Positions 35,179 to 43,366 of a DNA stretch of 64,000 nucleotides are shown here, piece after piece. Below the pieces are notes generated by a model, which worked only from the letters and a program-made list of their open reading frames with translations, was not told where the DNA came from and made no database searches. Within the stretch, counting starts at the first letter, position 1; the number at the start of each line of letters is the position of its first letter. A program made the position numbers and the translations under genes. Source of the DNA: Sphingopyxis sp. 113P3 (GTDB taxonomy: Bacteria; Pseudomonadota; Alphaproteobacteria; Sphingomonadales; Sphingomonadaceae). Where the stretch lies: NCBI RefSeq assembly GCF_001278035.1, contig NZ_CP009452.1, positions 1,335,501 through 1,399,500 of the forward strand, written 5' to 3'.

Positions 35179-36806
35179 CAGGCGGCGATCGCCTGGCGAG
35201 TGACGAGCGGCGACCAGTTCCAGGGGAGAAGCTCGTCGATCCTGTTGATCTTGTGGTCGTGGATGCGATCGAGCAGATCGGTGATGTAGGCTTGGGAATC
35301 GAGGCCATTCATCTTGGCGCTTTCGATGAGTGTCATGGCGCGCGCCAGCGTCTCGGCGCCGGCCCCGGAGCCGGCGAAAAGCCAATTTTTCTTGCCCAGA
35401 CAGATCGGCCTGACGGCGCGTTCGGCGGCATTGTTGTCGATGGCGACGCGGCCATCGTCGAGAAAAAGGCTGAACGCGTGCCAGCGGGCGAGAGCATAGC
35501 GAAAGGCCTTGGCCAGATCCCCCTTGGCGGGAATCCGGGTGAGCTGCGTCTGGGCCCAGGCATGTAAAGCCTCGAGCCTGGGCTTGCTCAGCTCCTGTCG
35601 CACGGCACGCCGAACATCGGCGGGCTTGCCCGCGATGTCGCGCTCAACGTCGTAGAGCTGTCCGATCCGCTCGAGCGCTTCGTGAGCGATCGGAGATTTT
35701 TGTGACTTCCAGATGTCGTGGAAATCCCGTCGCCAATGGGCAAAGCAGGCGGCCTCGCGAAAGCGGGGCTCTCCATCCGTGCCGAGTTCGTAAAGCTTCG
35801 AATAGCCCTTGTAGGCGTCAGCCTGGAGAATGCCGCGCGCATGGCGAAGATGGTTCTGGACATGCTCGGCTTTCCAGTTGGGGGCATAGCGATAGACGAC
35901 CCCGGGCGGCGCGGTGCCCGCCCAGGGGCGCTGATCCCTCACATATGCCCACATCCGGCCTTGCATCACCCCTTTGCCGATGCCCTTGGCGCGGCGTTCC
36001 GGCGCCAGTACGCGGATCGGTGTGTCGTCGGCGTGCAGAATGTCGCTGCCAAGGACCGTGGCCTCGATCGCGTCAATCACGGGCTGCAAGACCCGCATCG
36101 ATCGGCCGCACCAGTCGGCAAGTGTGCTGCGCGGGATATCGGCGCCCATACGGTTGAGGATCTCGTTTTGCCGGTATAGCGGCAAATGATCGTCGAACTT
36201 GGAGACGAGCACGTAGGCAAGCAGACTTGCCCCGGCGATGCTGCCGGGGATCGGCCGGCTCGGGGCCGGTGCCTGAACCATCTTCTCACAGCAGCGGCAG
36301 GACTTCTTCGGGCGGGCGACCTCGATGACCTTGAGCTTTGCCGTGATCATCTCGAGGATCTCGCTCACGTCCTCGCCGACCAGGCGCAGCTCACCGCCGC
36401 AATCGGGGCAGGTGTTGCCGAAATCAAGCTCGCGGCGCTCGCGCGGCGTGTCTGCCGAGACGCGGGGTCGCCGCGATGGGCGCGGCGTGGGGTCCGTGTC
36501 GGAGGGAGCGGTCGCGAGATCAGGGTCGGGATCGTCCTGATCGCTTGCTACGGGGGCCTGCTGTGCGACGGAGACGAGCACGTCTTCGAGCGCGAGCTCA
36601 AGTTGTGCGATCTCGCGCTCGATCTTCTCGGAGGACTTGCCGAAGGCTTGCTTCTTCAGCCTGGCGATCTGCAAGCGGAGGGCCTGGACGACCAGGTCAT
36701 GGGCGCGCAGCGTGGTCGTCAGCTTCGCGTTCTCGGCCTGCAACGCAGCGATCATCGCCTTGAGGAGGGCGGGATCTTCGGGAAGATCGGGGGCCGCGTT
36801 CAGCAT
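35178..36806 (-). CDS. tnpC: IS66 transposase TnpC
   Basis: The 542-aa DDE transposase has an N-terminal coiled coil ([20 protein letters not shown]), a zinc-finger IS66 domain ([13 protein letters not shown] and CRCCEKM) and the DDE core. [14 protein letters not shown] and the KPDxY-like [16 protein letters not shown] are catalytic blocks. The end contains [20 protein letters not shown] and the short IS66 C-terminal domain (LLPWNWSP). The ATG at 36806 gives the family N-terminus. Complete by length. Confidence 0.9.
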   Translation of the reverse strand: MLNAAPDLPEDPALLKAMIAALQAENAKLTTTLRAHDLVVQALRLQIARLKKQAFGKSSEKIEREIAQLELALEDVLVSVAQQAPVASDQDDPDPDLATAPSDTDPTPRPSRRPRVSADTPRERRELDFGNTCPDCGGELRLVGEDVSEILEMITAKLKVIEVARPKKSCRCCEKMVQAPAPSRPIPGSIAGASLLAYVLVSKFDDHLPLYRQNEILNRMGADIPRSTLADWCGRSMRVLQPVIDAIEATVLGSDILHADDTPIRVLAPERRAKGIGKGVMQGRMWAYVRDQRPWAGTAPPGVVYRYAPNWKAEHVQNHLRHARGILQADAYKGYSKLYELGTDGEPRFREAACFAHWRRDFHDIWKSQKSPIAHEALERIGQLYDVERDIAGKPADVRRAVRQELSKPRLEALHAWAQTQLTRIPAKGDLAKAFRYALARWHAFSLFLDDGRVAIDNNAAERAVRPICLGKKNWLFAGSGAGAETLARAMTLIESAKMNGLDSQAYITDLLDRIHDHKINRIDELLPWNWSPLVTRQAIAA

Positions 36807-36869
36807 GGCCTTTGCTACGGAGAAATGGCCTGAAAGTCCAGAAAAACCGCCACTTTCCAAAAAGAAAAG

Positions 36870-37217
36870 TCACCCTGCGCGTGCTGGCGGCGCGCCCCAG
36901 TCGGGGCGCCTCCAATCGATCCCTTCCCACAGCATCGCGAGCTGGGCCGAGGTCAGCCGGGCCGTTCCGTCGGCTGCCGACGGCCAGGGAAAACGGCCGC
37001 GCTCGAGAATCTTGTAATAAAGGCAAAACCCCTGGCCGTCCCAGTAAAGCAGCTTCAGCCTGTCGCCGCGCCGGCCCCGAAAGGCGAATACGGCACCGCT
37101 CGCGGCTTGCTGGCGCAGCACCGTCTGGGCCAGCAGGGCGAGGCCCGAAATCCCTTTGCGCATATCAGTGACGCCGCAGGCGAGGTACACCCTCACACCA
37201 GTTCCTGGCCCGATCAT
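36870..37217 (-). CDS. tnpB: IS66 Orf2 (TnpB)
   Basis: The 115-aa protein is the IS66 Orf2 family: MIGPGTGVRVYLACGVTDMR, then LYWDGQGFCLYYKILERGRF and ERGRFPWP. It is needed for IS66 transposition, role unclear. The ATG overlaps the tnpA stop by four bases. A 63-base gap separates it from tnpC. Confidence 0.9.
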   Translation of the reverse strand: MIGPGTGVRVYLACGVTDMRKGISGLALLAQTVLRQQAASGAVFAFRGRRGDRLKLLYWDGQGFCLYYKILERGRFPWPSAADGTARLTSAQLAMLWEGIDWRRPDWGAPPARAG

Positions 37218-37630
37218 GCAGCTTCCACCGATCGGATGAGCCGGATCAGGACCGTGCTCTCAATGCCACTGTCGAAACGAAGACACCGCCCCTGTGTCAG
37301 CCCCAGCTCGACAATCGAGGGCGACGCCGCCGAGGCTTCGCGTGCGGGCGGAGAGGCGGGCCCCGCGTTCAGCATCGGCGCATCGATGTCGACCTGCAAG
37401 AATGCGCTTCCAACCGGCGCCGGTAGCCGCCCGCTCTTCCTGAACTGATGGCGCCAGGTATAAATCTGGCTCCGCGACACATCGTAGCGCCGGGCAACGC
37501 GCGCGAGCGTCTCGCCGCGCGCCTCCACCGCCGCCAGAATCTCCAGCTTCTCCGCTTCACTCCATCGCCGCCGCCGTTCCCGGCCCAGAATCTCCACCGT
37601 CCGTCCCTCGCTCTCGAACAGGACGTCCAT
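37214..37630 (-). CDS. tnpA: IS66 Orf1 (TnpA), helix-turn-helix protein
   Basis: This 138-aa protein contains a transposase-type HTH (RRRWSEAEKLEILAAVEARG, ARRYDVSRSQIYTWRHQF). It is the first gene of the IS66 operon. Its start codon lies inside an 11-bp hairpin at 37622-37651. The remaining C-terminal part is Ala/Pro-rich with no known domain. Confidence 0.88.
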   Translation of the reverse strand: MDVLFESEGRTVEILGRERRRRWSEAEKLEILAAVEARGETLARVARRYDVSRSQIYTWRHQFRKSGRLPAPVGSAFLQVDIDAPMLNAGPASPPAREASAASPSIVELGLTQGRCLRFDSGIESTVLIRLIRSVEAA

Positions 37631-37651
37631 AACGACGTCCTTATGGACGTC
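37622..37651 (-). promoter_or_regulatory. Stem-loop burying the IS66 tnpA start codon
   Basis: 37622-37632 is the perfect reverse complement of 37641-37651, with an 8-base loop. The tnpA ATG (37628-37630) is in one arm and the AGGA ribosome-binding site at the other arm/loop junction. It may limit translation of tnpA on incoming transcripts (inference). Confidence 0.55.
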
Positions 37652-37657
37652 ACTTAC

Positions 37658-38301
37658 CCACTCACATCAATCCTCGGCAGGCGGCCTCATTCGGTCGGTT
37701 ACCCTGGGAACGCGCACAGCGCCACCCCGCGAACGCCTTCGAAACCTATCTCCGCTCGCGCTGGGACGAGGGTTGTCGCAATGCCACCCAGCTTTATCGC
37801 GAGGTGTGCGGCCTCGGCTACCGTGGCGAAGCGCGCAGCTTCCGTCGCTGGATCAAGACCCGCCTGCGCGACGGCCTGTCGCCGCCTGCCGCGCAATCTA
37901 TTCCGCGCCCACGCTGGAAACCGCCATCCTCGCGCCAGGCGGTCAGGCTCCTCACCACCTCCAGCGAGAAACTCTGCCAAGGCGATGCGCGGTTCGTCGA
38001 TGCCGTCCGCGCCGCCTCGCCCATCATCGCGGAAGCGGCCGACCTGGCGCGGAGGTTCCACGATATGCTGGTCGGACGTGAAGCCACCGAGCTCGACACA
38101 TGGCTCGCCCAGGCACTTGGCAGCGCTATCGCCTCATTCGCTCGCGGCCTCCGGCGCGACATTGATGCGGTGCGCGCTGCATTGACCTCGCCCTGGAGCA
38201 CCGGACCGGTAGAAGGCAAGATCAACAAGCTCAAGCTCATCAAGCGATCCATGTATGGTCGGGCCGGCCTCGACCTGCTCCGGGCCCGAATCATCGCATG
38301 A
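37658..38301 (+). pseudogene. ISL3-family transposase, C-terminal fragment
   Basis: The frame ending at 38301 is open from the IS66 edge and encodes the C-terminal third of an ISL3 transposase: YLRSRWDEGCRNATQLYREV, RWIKTRLRDGL, ASFARGLRRDIDAVRAAL, SPWSTGPVEGKINKLKLIKR and SMYGRAGLDLLRARI. The first two thirds are missing, consistent with truncation by the IS66 element. It is a different ISL3 subgroup from the complete copy at 50544-51749, whose end reads quite differently. Confidence 0.72.
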
Positions 38302-38453
38302 CCCCTGCACCGAAATTGCGGGAGATCCCACTTCCGGGGAAATATTAGTCGGCGTTGACAGATGCCAACAATGACCGCGATTGAGGGGTGCAACTCACTG
38401 CGCAGCAAGGTCGATTCCGGCGATATCCACGAGATGGGGACTGCGTCACCGAC

Positions 38454-39395
38454 TCAGCTGATCTCAAGACCGTAGCTGGTCGGCAACCGCCTCGCTTCTC
38501 GTACCGGCACGCCGTGGAACCTGTCGGCGATCAATGTGGTGAGTTCATTTCTGAAGGCCTTGTCCATCTTCTCGCCGATTATGATCTGCTTTACCGATTC
38601 AATCGGATAAGTTCGACTGACCGGCTGTTTTCCCCCTTCCTGGGCACGAATCAGGAGTCTGATCTCTCGCTCATAAGCCCATTCTGCAGGTTTCGCCGCG
38701 AATGCCCGGCGCCATATCGACTTCATGAATGCGAGCGCTTCATCCGCACACCGCCGGAAGTCTTCCAATTGGCATGGCCATGCTTCCTTCTTGTCAAAAT
38801 ACTTCATTTCCGTCTTTGTTTCGTCGATCGCCATCAGGTGATAGTCATACTGATCTTCGGCGACGACATAGACAAAACTATCCACGAGCGGAGGTTTATC
38901 AAGATATTCGACATCGGTAAGGTAATCCTTGGGATCGTCCCCGAGGATCAAATTTTCATCAAAGGCAATGCAGAAACCGCGCATGCCATCGGCATAATGA
39001 GACCACATGAGAAGATTGTCCGGTGCCGCGCTGAAACATGCGATCCGGGTGTGGTCGAAAAGCAATTTGAAGTCAGGCTGCGCCTCGTCGAGTGACTCGA
39101 AATATTCCTGCCAATCGTCCGGAGGATCAAGGACATCTGCGTCCACAAACCCCCAAGTAGCGCATGCGGCCTTGAATCGATCCACTTCGTTCAAGGTCGG
39201 GATCCCTTGCAGTAAGCAGGACCAGAATTCGAATGGGTCGTTGAAATCCTCGAAATGGCGACAAAACAGAACGTCGTTCTGGAGGTTCTCCAGACTGTAA
39301 TGGTTCGGGGGAAAATATTTGTAGATCATGCCACGGTGATCGAGAATGTCGGAGCCAACCCGCCGAGCATCACTGCTGATTGTTACCTGGACCAT
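38454..39395 (-). CDS. DUF2971 domain protein
   Basis: The 313-aa protein shows the DUF2971 pattern: MIYKYFPPNHYSLENLQ near residue 23, DFNDPFEFWS, then CFSAAPDNLLMWSHYADGMR and FCIAFDE, and a late EWAYEREIRLL block. Function is unknown; the family is frequent in mobile and defence regions. The ATG at 39395 overlaps the end of the small winged-helix gene; a start at 39329 is possible. It is the last gene of the methyltransferase/ATPase operon. Confidence 0.75.
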   Translation of the reverse strand: MVQVTISSDARRVGSDILDHRGMIYKYFPPNHYSLENLQNDVLFCRHFEDFNDPFEFWSCLLQGIPTLNEVDRFKAACATWGFVDADVLDPPDDWQEYFESLDEAQPDFKLLFDHTRIACFSAAPDNLLMWSHYADGMRGFCIAFDENLILGDDPKDYLTDVEYLDKPPLVDSFVYVVAEDQYDYHLMAIDETKTEMKYFDKKEAWPCQLEDFRRCADEALAFMKSIWRRAFAAKPAEWAYEREIRLLIRAQEGGKQPVSRTYPIESVKQIIIGEKMDKAFRNELTTLIADRFHGVPVREARRLPTSYGLEIS

Positions 39396-39648
39396 CACCG
39401 GCCTTGTTGTCGCGGATACGCCAGCATTTCGTCTCCGCGTTCTGTTCGACCACCCCTTCAGCTTCCATCAATGCAAGAACGGTCCGGGAAATATGGCCTT
39501 CGTGGCCGACGTGCCCTGAATATATGCCGAGCGATCTGCCGATCTGGGCGTTTTTCAAACCAGATGCCGGCGCTTCGTTCAGCAGCAGGTAGATCGCCTC
39601 CCGCAGCTTCGCCATCGCATCCTGCGCCAGTACGTAAGGATATGCCAT
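39370..39648 (-). CDS. Small winged-helix-like protein
   Basis: This 92-aa protein reads like a winged helix: MAKLREAIYLLLNEAP, SGLKNAQIGRSLGIYSG, GHISRTVLALMEAEGVVEQ. The C-terminus is polar (DNKAGDGPGNNQQ). It may regulate the operon or bind DNA in the system. It begins 26 bases after the upstream gene and overlaps the DUF2971 start. Confidence 0.65.
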   Translation of the reverse strand: MAYPYVLAQDAMAKLREAIYLLLNEAPASGLKNAQIGRSLGIYSGHVGHEGHISRTVLALMEAEGVVEQNAETKCWRIRDNKAGDGPGNNQQ

Positions 39649-39673
39649 TTTTCTGCGTTCGCCTTTCGGGTGC

Positions 39674-40384
39674 CTATTGTGCCTTGGGTTTGAAGCGATC
39701 GAATTCCCTGGGAAGCAGGTTCACAATGTGCGCTGCATCCAGATCGAAAAGATTCCAGGTGACATCCAGCTGCTGTCGCACCTTGGCCAGCCGTCGAGGC
39801 GTACCGGCTGTTTTGCCGCCCGCTCCTCGCTTCAGCCCGTTCTTGCCATCATCGAAATAGAGCTGACGGGCCGCTCTCTGGAATTCCATGCTGAACATGT
39901 CCTGCTGACTTGTCAGCTGCTCGCGTATTTCAGGCAGAACCGAGGGGTGGGCACACAGCAGGTGATCAGCGGCATCGCCGAGGCTTCCCAACAGGACCAC
40001 CGGCATCCGGACCAGATGGCGCTGAGCCTTCTGCCAGTCTCCAGGGCTACTCGGATACCAGCGATGGATTTCCTTCGGCTTCCTGTCGCCCTCAGAATTT
40101 TTCGGGAACACAACGTCACGCAGTATGAATGTCAGCCATGCCCAGATGCCGGCCCTGGGCAGTACATGCGTCCACTCGGAACCCAGTGACTGAAGCACGC
40201 GAGCAGCCAACTCTTTCGAAGTCGCGGCAGGGGCATCGCTGATCGATTTTGTACCCGAGACGGGCAGTGCAAATTGCGGATCAACAGGATTGATGGCGCT
40301 CTCCGGCAGTTCTCCCTCAAAGATACGCTTGAAGGCGCTCAGCCCCGTCGGCGTGAATTCGTAGACGGCCGGATATTCTGTCAT
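39674..40384 (-). CDS. Hypothetical protein of the ATPase/methyltransferase operon (B)
   Basis: This 236-aa protein is unrecognised. It starts MTEYPAVYEFTPTGLSAFKR; its ATG overlaps the previous stop (ATGA). Around residues 95-140 it has WAWLTFILRDVVFP and RKPKEIHRWYPSSPGDWQKA, then HLVRMPVVLLGSLGDAADHL. The C-terminal half is basic and ends DLDAAHIVNLLPREFDRFKP. I see no nuclease or P-loop motif. Tight coupling to gene A argues that the two products work together. Confidence 0.7.
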   Translation of the reverse strand: MTEYPAVYEFTPTGLSAFKRIFEGELPESAINPVDPQFALPVSGTKSISDAPAATSKELAARVLQSLGSEWTHVLPRAGIWAWLTFILRDVVFPKNSEGDRKPKEIHRWYPSSPGDWQKAQRHLVRMPVVLLGSLGDAADHLLCAHPSVLPEIREQLTSQQDMFSMEFQRAARQLYFDDGKNGLKRGAGGKTAGTPRRLAKVRQQLDVTWNLFDLDAAHIVNLLPREFDRFKPKAQ

Positions 40385-41145
40385 TCGGCATCTCCCCCCT
40401 GAGTTGCCTGAAGCAGCTGGTCTGCCAGGTTGTGACGAGAGCAGAACGAATCCAGAAGGCGTTCGATGTAGTTCTGCCTCTCGTTCTTCTCTTCGGGATC
40501 GGTCGGCGGATTGTCGCCGGGCATGATGGAATCGGCCCATCTCAGCCAGTCTTCGACCCACGGCAGATCTTCGGAATGTTCTCCCCGCAGGATCTCGTCA
40601 AAGACCTGCTTCACGACGCTGGGAAGTACTGCGCCGACAAAAACGGGATTGCTGCGGGCCCACATCGCGGCATTTGCTATACGCTTGTCCACCTTGACCA
40701 GGGGATAGTCTGATTCCCTGATCTCGAGCTTCCATGACTGGGGAGCCGTATCATCCGCGAGGAACAGCAGGATGCCTTTGCTGCTTTCTTGGTCCTTGTG
40801 GTCGTTCTTCTTCAAGGTCCAGCTGTCAGTGCTGGCGAGGAGCAGTCCCATGGCCTTCGTGCCCGGATCAGCGATTCGGAGCTGACAACTCGGCGCAACA
40901 AAGCCCTGAGACCGCAACTCCCGGCTGCTGCTCATCTTGCCAATCGTGCCGAGATCAACAATTTCGACCCGCTTGTTCTCGACGAGGCGCAAGGAAACCC
41001 GCGCATTTTGTGGAAATTGCTTGAATGCGTCGGGACTAACTAACGTCATGGTCACCAGCGGCTTGCCGCCGAGCTCGGTCAGCGAGACTCTCACCACCGA
41101 TTTGCTGAGCTGGCGTCTCCCGGTGAGCCTAATCCGTCGGCGCAT
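40381..41145 (-). CDS. Hypothetical protein of the ATPase/methyltransferase operon (A)
   Basis: This 254-aa protein is unrecognised. It starts MRRRIRLTGRRQLSKSVVRV and overlaps the GHKL gene end by 17 bases. Residues 20-100 look beta-rich (TMTLVSPDAFKQFPQNARVS, KAMGLLLASTDSWTLKK); the C-terminal 100 residues are helical and acidic (QVFDEILRGEHSEDLPWVED). No catalytic motif is evident. It may be a structural or DNA-contacting subunit. Confidence 0.7.
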   Translation of the reverse strand: MRRRIRLTGRRQLSKSVVRVSLTELGGKPLVTMTLVSPDAFKQFPQNARVSLRLVENKRVEIVDLGTIGKMSSSRELRSQGFVAPSCQLRIADPGTKAMGLLLASTDSWTLKKNDHKDQESSKGILLFLADDTAPQSWKLEIRESDYPLVKVDKRIANAAMWARSNPVFVGAVLPSVVKQVFDEILRGEHSEDLPWVEDWLRWADSIMPGDNPPTDPEEKNERQNYIERLLDSFCSRHNLADQLLQATQGGDAE

Positions 41146-42979
41146 TGCTCTCGGTCCTTATGCGAATGTCGAGTTCACGGCGAGTGTCGAAGCCTTTGAC
41201 TTCGACCATGCTGCCGGACACCCAGTCCTGAATTCGCAGACGATTGTCCGTGAAACTGGGCGTGCAGTTTTCCGAAAGGATTTCCAGATCTTCGAACCGG
41301 AAATCATACTCGCTCCATGGTGGCTTGCCTGACCCATCCGCATAGGCAACCGTGACATCCGCCAAGGCCGGAAACTTTGTGTAGTTGTCATTGGAATTGA
41401 GGCGAAAGCCATCTTCAAGTGTGTCTACCGTTACCGCACTTGCATTGGCCGGCGGCGGGTCGAAAGCAGTGGGAGGATCCGGGTTCGGATCCTTCTCGCT
41501 GGGCTTCGGCATTTTCTTCTTCGGACTGGACGGGTCCGGCACGGAAAAATAACCATCCCACACTGAAGCGTCCGGTTCTGCACTTAATTCGGTCAAGAAC
41601 TCGCGAAGGTCGTCCGGAAGCGATTTTACCAGCCGCTTCACGTTTATTCCGTCAAAGCCGGCGTCGGCGAGCTTCGTTCGAACTTCCTTGGATTCAAGAA
41701 GGTCGAGATGCGCCTTGCCTTCACAGAAGTTGAGATATTGAGCCAACGGCTCCTGATCGATCAGCATGACAAGATCAATGTCGGCGGGCCGCCGGCTGCG
41801 AACATCCGGCAGACTCATCCCTTCCCGGAAGAGACGATCCAACGGCATCTTGCCATAGGGTGTCGGTGCAGCAACAATCGTCAAGCCAACTTCCGTGGTC
41901 TGGCCAGATTTGGTCATCGGGAAAGTCAGCCTAAAGACGATCGTCTCGCCGTCGGCGAGCTTCAATCGGTAGCGTTCTGCATCGGGCTGGTCCCGGTAAT
42001 CGGACAGTTTTGCCTTGGCGTCCGGCAACTGGATGGCCGACTTTGAACCGGCAAGACCAGCCTCGATCATTGCCAGATAGCGGCTGGTCCCGCCCTTGAT
42101 CGGCTTCGACTTGATGTGTTGCGACACACAGGGCGCAACCTTTTTGATTGAATCCTTGTCGAGGCGATCCACACCCACCTCGACGACCAAGGTACCGTTG
42201 AGAATTGCCGGAGCGAAATGATCTATCGCAGCGGCAAGAATGCCGTCCTCATCCAGTTCGGCGTGAGGGAACGGGATGACGAGGGAAAGCCCTGTCAGAT
42301 TGGCATCCTGAGGGTAAGGCGAGAGACGGAATGCATCGACGAGCGATGCGTGGAAATTCGCTCCATCGTGCAGCCTGTAAATCGAGTTTTCTTCGCTTTC
42401 AGCAAGATATGCGTGGGTGGATTTGAATTCCGATCCATATTGATCGGCCTTAAGTACGGACATGCCACATGCGGCGAGGGCCATGTCGTCGAAGCGCCGG
42501 GTCAGCCCAATGACGGTGTGCATCTGTGAGGCGATCAGAAAGGTCACCCGGCCGATACCCCTGCCTCCCCGTCCAGTGCCGGTCTTGTTCGATAGACCGA
42601 AGTTGAGCCAGTACCCCCAGAAATCGCCCTTTCGATCCTTCAGATCGCCAAGCAAACCCTTGGTGTTCGAATCTTCGACCGCGATCCACGTGATCCGTTC
42701 ACTGGCCCAGCCTGCTGGCACAGGCAGGTTGGCCCGTTGACGGTGTTCCATTGCCTGCCTGAGGAAGGCCCCGCGTTTTCCAAGGCGATCTTCATGGAAG
42801 GAGAAGCGGATGACGACCGGCTTTGTCATGTCCAGCCGGGCGTCAAGACTGTTCTGTATAGCCTCTCGGACGAATGTTTCCGAATAGGGATAGTCGACGC
42901 GGTCGAACATCTCGCTGTCGAGCCCTTGATTTATGGGCGTGCCTCCGACCGAAGGCCATATCCAGGACCAGCCACTCAT
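41129..42979 (-). CDS. GHKL (MutL/MORC/Hsp90-type) ATPase
   Basis: This 616-aa protein has a GHKL ATP-binding fold: N-box FVREAIQNSLDA (E39, N43, D46), G1 box WIAVEDSNTKGLLG (D103, G108) and G2 box TGTGRGGRGIGR (134-144). The C-terminal 400 residues match no family I know; a Pro/Lys-rich linker (PSSPKKKMPKPSEKDPNPD) precedes a small beta domain. MutL- and MORC-like GHKL ATPases have been described in restriction-modification contexts (Iyer, Abhiman and Aravind, Biology Direct 2008). The ATG at 42979 is preceded by GTGGGGGG. It is in one operon with the methyltransferase. Confidence 0.82.
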   Translation of the reverse strand: MSGWSWIWPSVGGTPINQGLDSEMFDRVDYPYSETFVREAIQNSLDARLDMTKPVVIRFSFHEDRLGKRGAFLRQAMEHRQRANLPVPAGWASERITWIAVEDSNTKGLLGDLKDRKGDFWGYWLNFGLSNKTGTGRGGRGIGRVTFLIASQMHTVIGLTRRFDDMALAACGMSVLKADQYGSEFKSTHAYLAESEENSIYRLHDGANFHASLVDAFRLSPYPQDANLTGLSLVIPFPHAELDEDGILAAAIDHFAPAILNGTLVVEVGVDRLDKDSIKKVAPCVSQHIKSKPIKGGTSRYLAMIEAGLAGSKSAIQLPDAKAKLSDYRDQPDAERYRLKLADGETIVFRLTFPMTKSGQTTEVGLTIVAAPTPYGKMPLDRLFREGMSLPDVRSRRPADIDLVMLIDQEPLAQYLNFCEGKAHLDLLESKEVRTKLADAGFDGINVKRLVKSLPDDLREFLTELSAEPDASVWDGYFSVPDPSSPKKKMPKPSEKDPNPDPPTAFDPPPANASAVTVDTLEDGFRLNSNDNYTKFPALADVTVAYADGSGKPPWSEYDFRFEDLEILSENCTPSFTDNRLRIQDWVSGSMVEVKGFDTRRELDIRIRTESNAPTD

Positions 42980-43021
42980 GCTTGAACCCCCCACGCTCAG
43001 ATATGAAGATGCCGCTCACGC

Positions 43022-43243
43022 CTAAAGCCGGAACTCACCGCCACTTCCATCGCTCTCCTTCGAAAAGCGCGCCTTGGCGCCTTCAAGCCCCTTCTGCAGG
43101 GCACCGAAGATCTTCCGGATATCAGCTTCGCTGAATTCATAGGCGGACCTGTTCGACAGGTTGCCGATCAGCTGAATGTCTTTCAGCGCCTTGTTGACCC
43201 TTGCCTCCGCAAGTTCCACGAACTTCTGACGCTTGTCGCGCAT
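43022..43243 (-). CDS. Small helical protein between methyltransferase and ATPase
   Basis: This 73-aa protein reads MRDKRQKFVELAEARVNKAL and IQLIGNLSNRSAYEFSEADI, ending in a Ser/Gly tail. I recall such LIGNLSNRS proteins near phage-defence and restriction genes but know no function. The ATG at 43243 was chosen because the extension to 43282 is Cys-rich and unlike the family. It lies 123 bases after the methyltransferase stop and 42 bases before the ATPase start. Confidence 0.7.
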   Translation of the reverse strand: MRDKRQKFVELAEARVNKALKDIQLIGNLSNRSAYEFSEADIRKIFGALQKGLEGAKARFSKESDGSGGEFRL

Positions 43244-43366
43244 GACATCCCCACATTCACAAATATGCGTGGAATGTGTCACGAAAGGCGCTTCGCGTCA
43301 ATATTCGGATTACATTTTAAAAATATTGTAAGAATGTGCAGACGGTACCGATCGAGGTGGTCGCGC

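Larger units (their letters stand above)
34870..37657 (-). mobile_element. IS66-family element (ends approximate)
   Basis: The element carries tnpA, tnpB and tnpC in standard order plus a 3' accessory gene. Candidate ends are GTAACCGTCC at 34870 and GTAAGTGACGTCC (reverse complement) ending at 37657; both start GTAA as IS66 ends do. No 8-bp direct repeat is visible at these ends. Immediately to the right is an ISL3-family fragment, which may have been the target. Confidence 0.7.

Noticed and set aside
34870..37657. 8-bp target duplication of the IS66 element
   Set aside because: GCAAGACC on the left and CCACTCAC on the right do not match.
38388..39095. 235-aa plus-strand frame opposite the DUF2971 gene
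   Set aside because: No domain, while the minus strand has conserved DUF2971 blocks.
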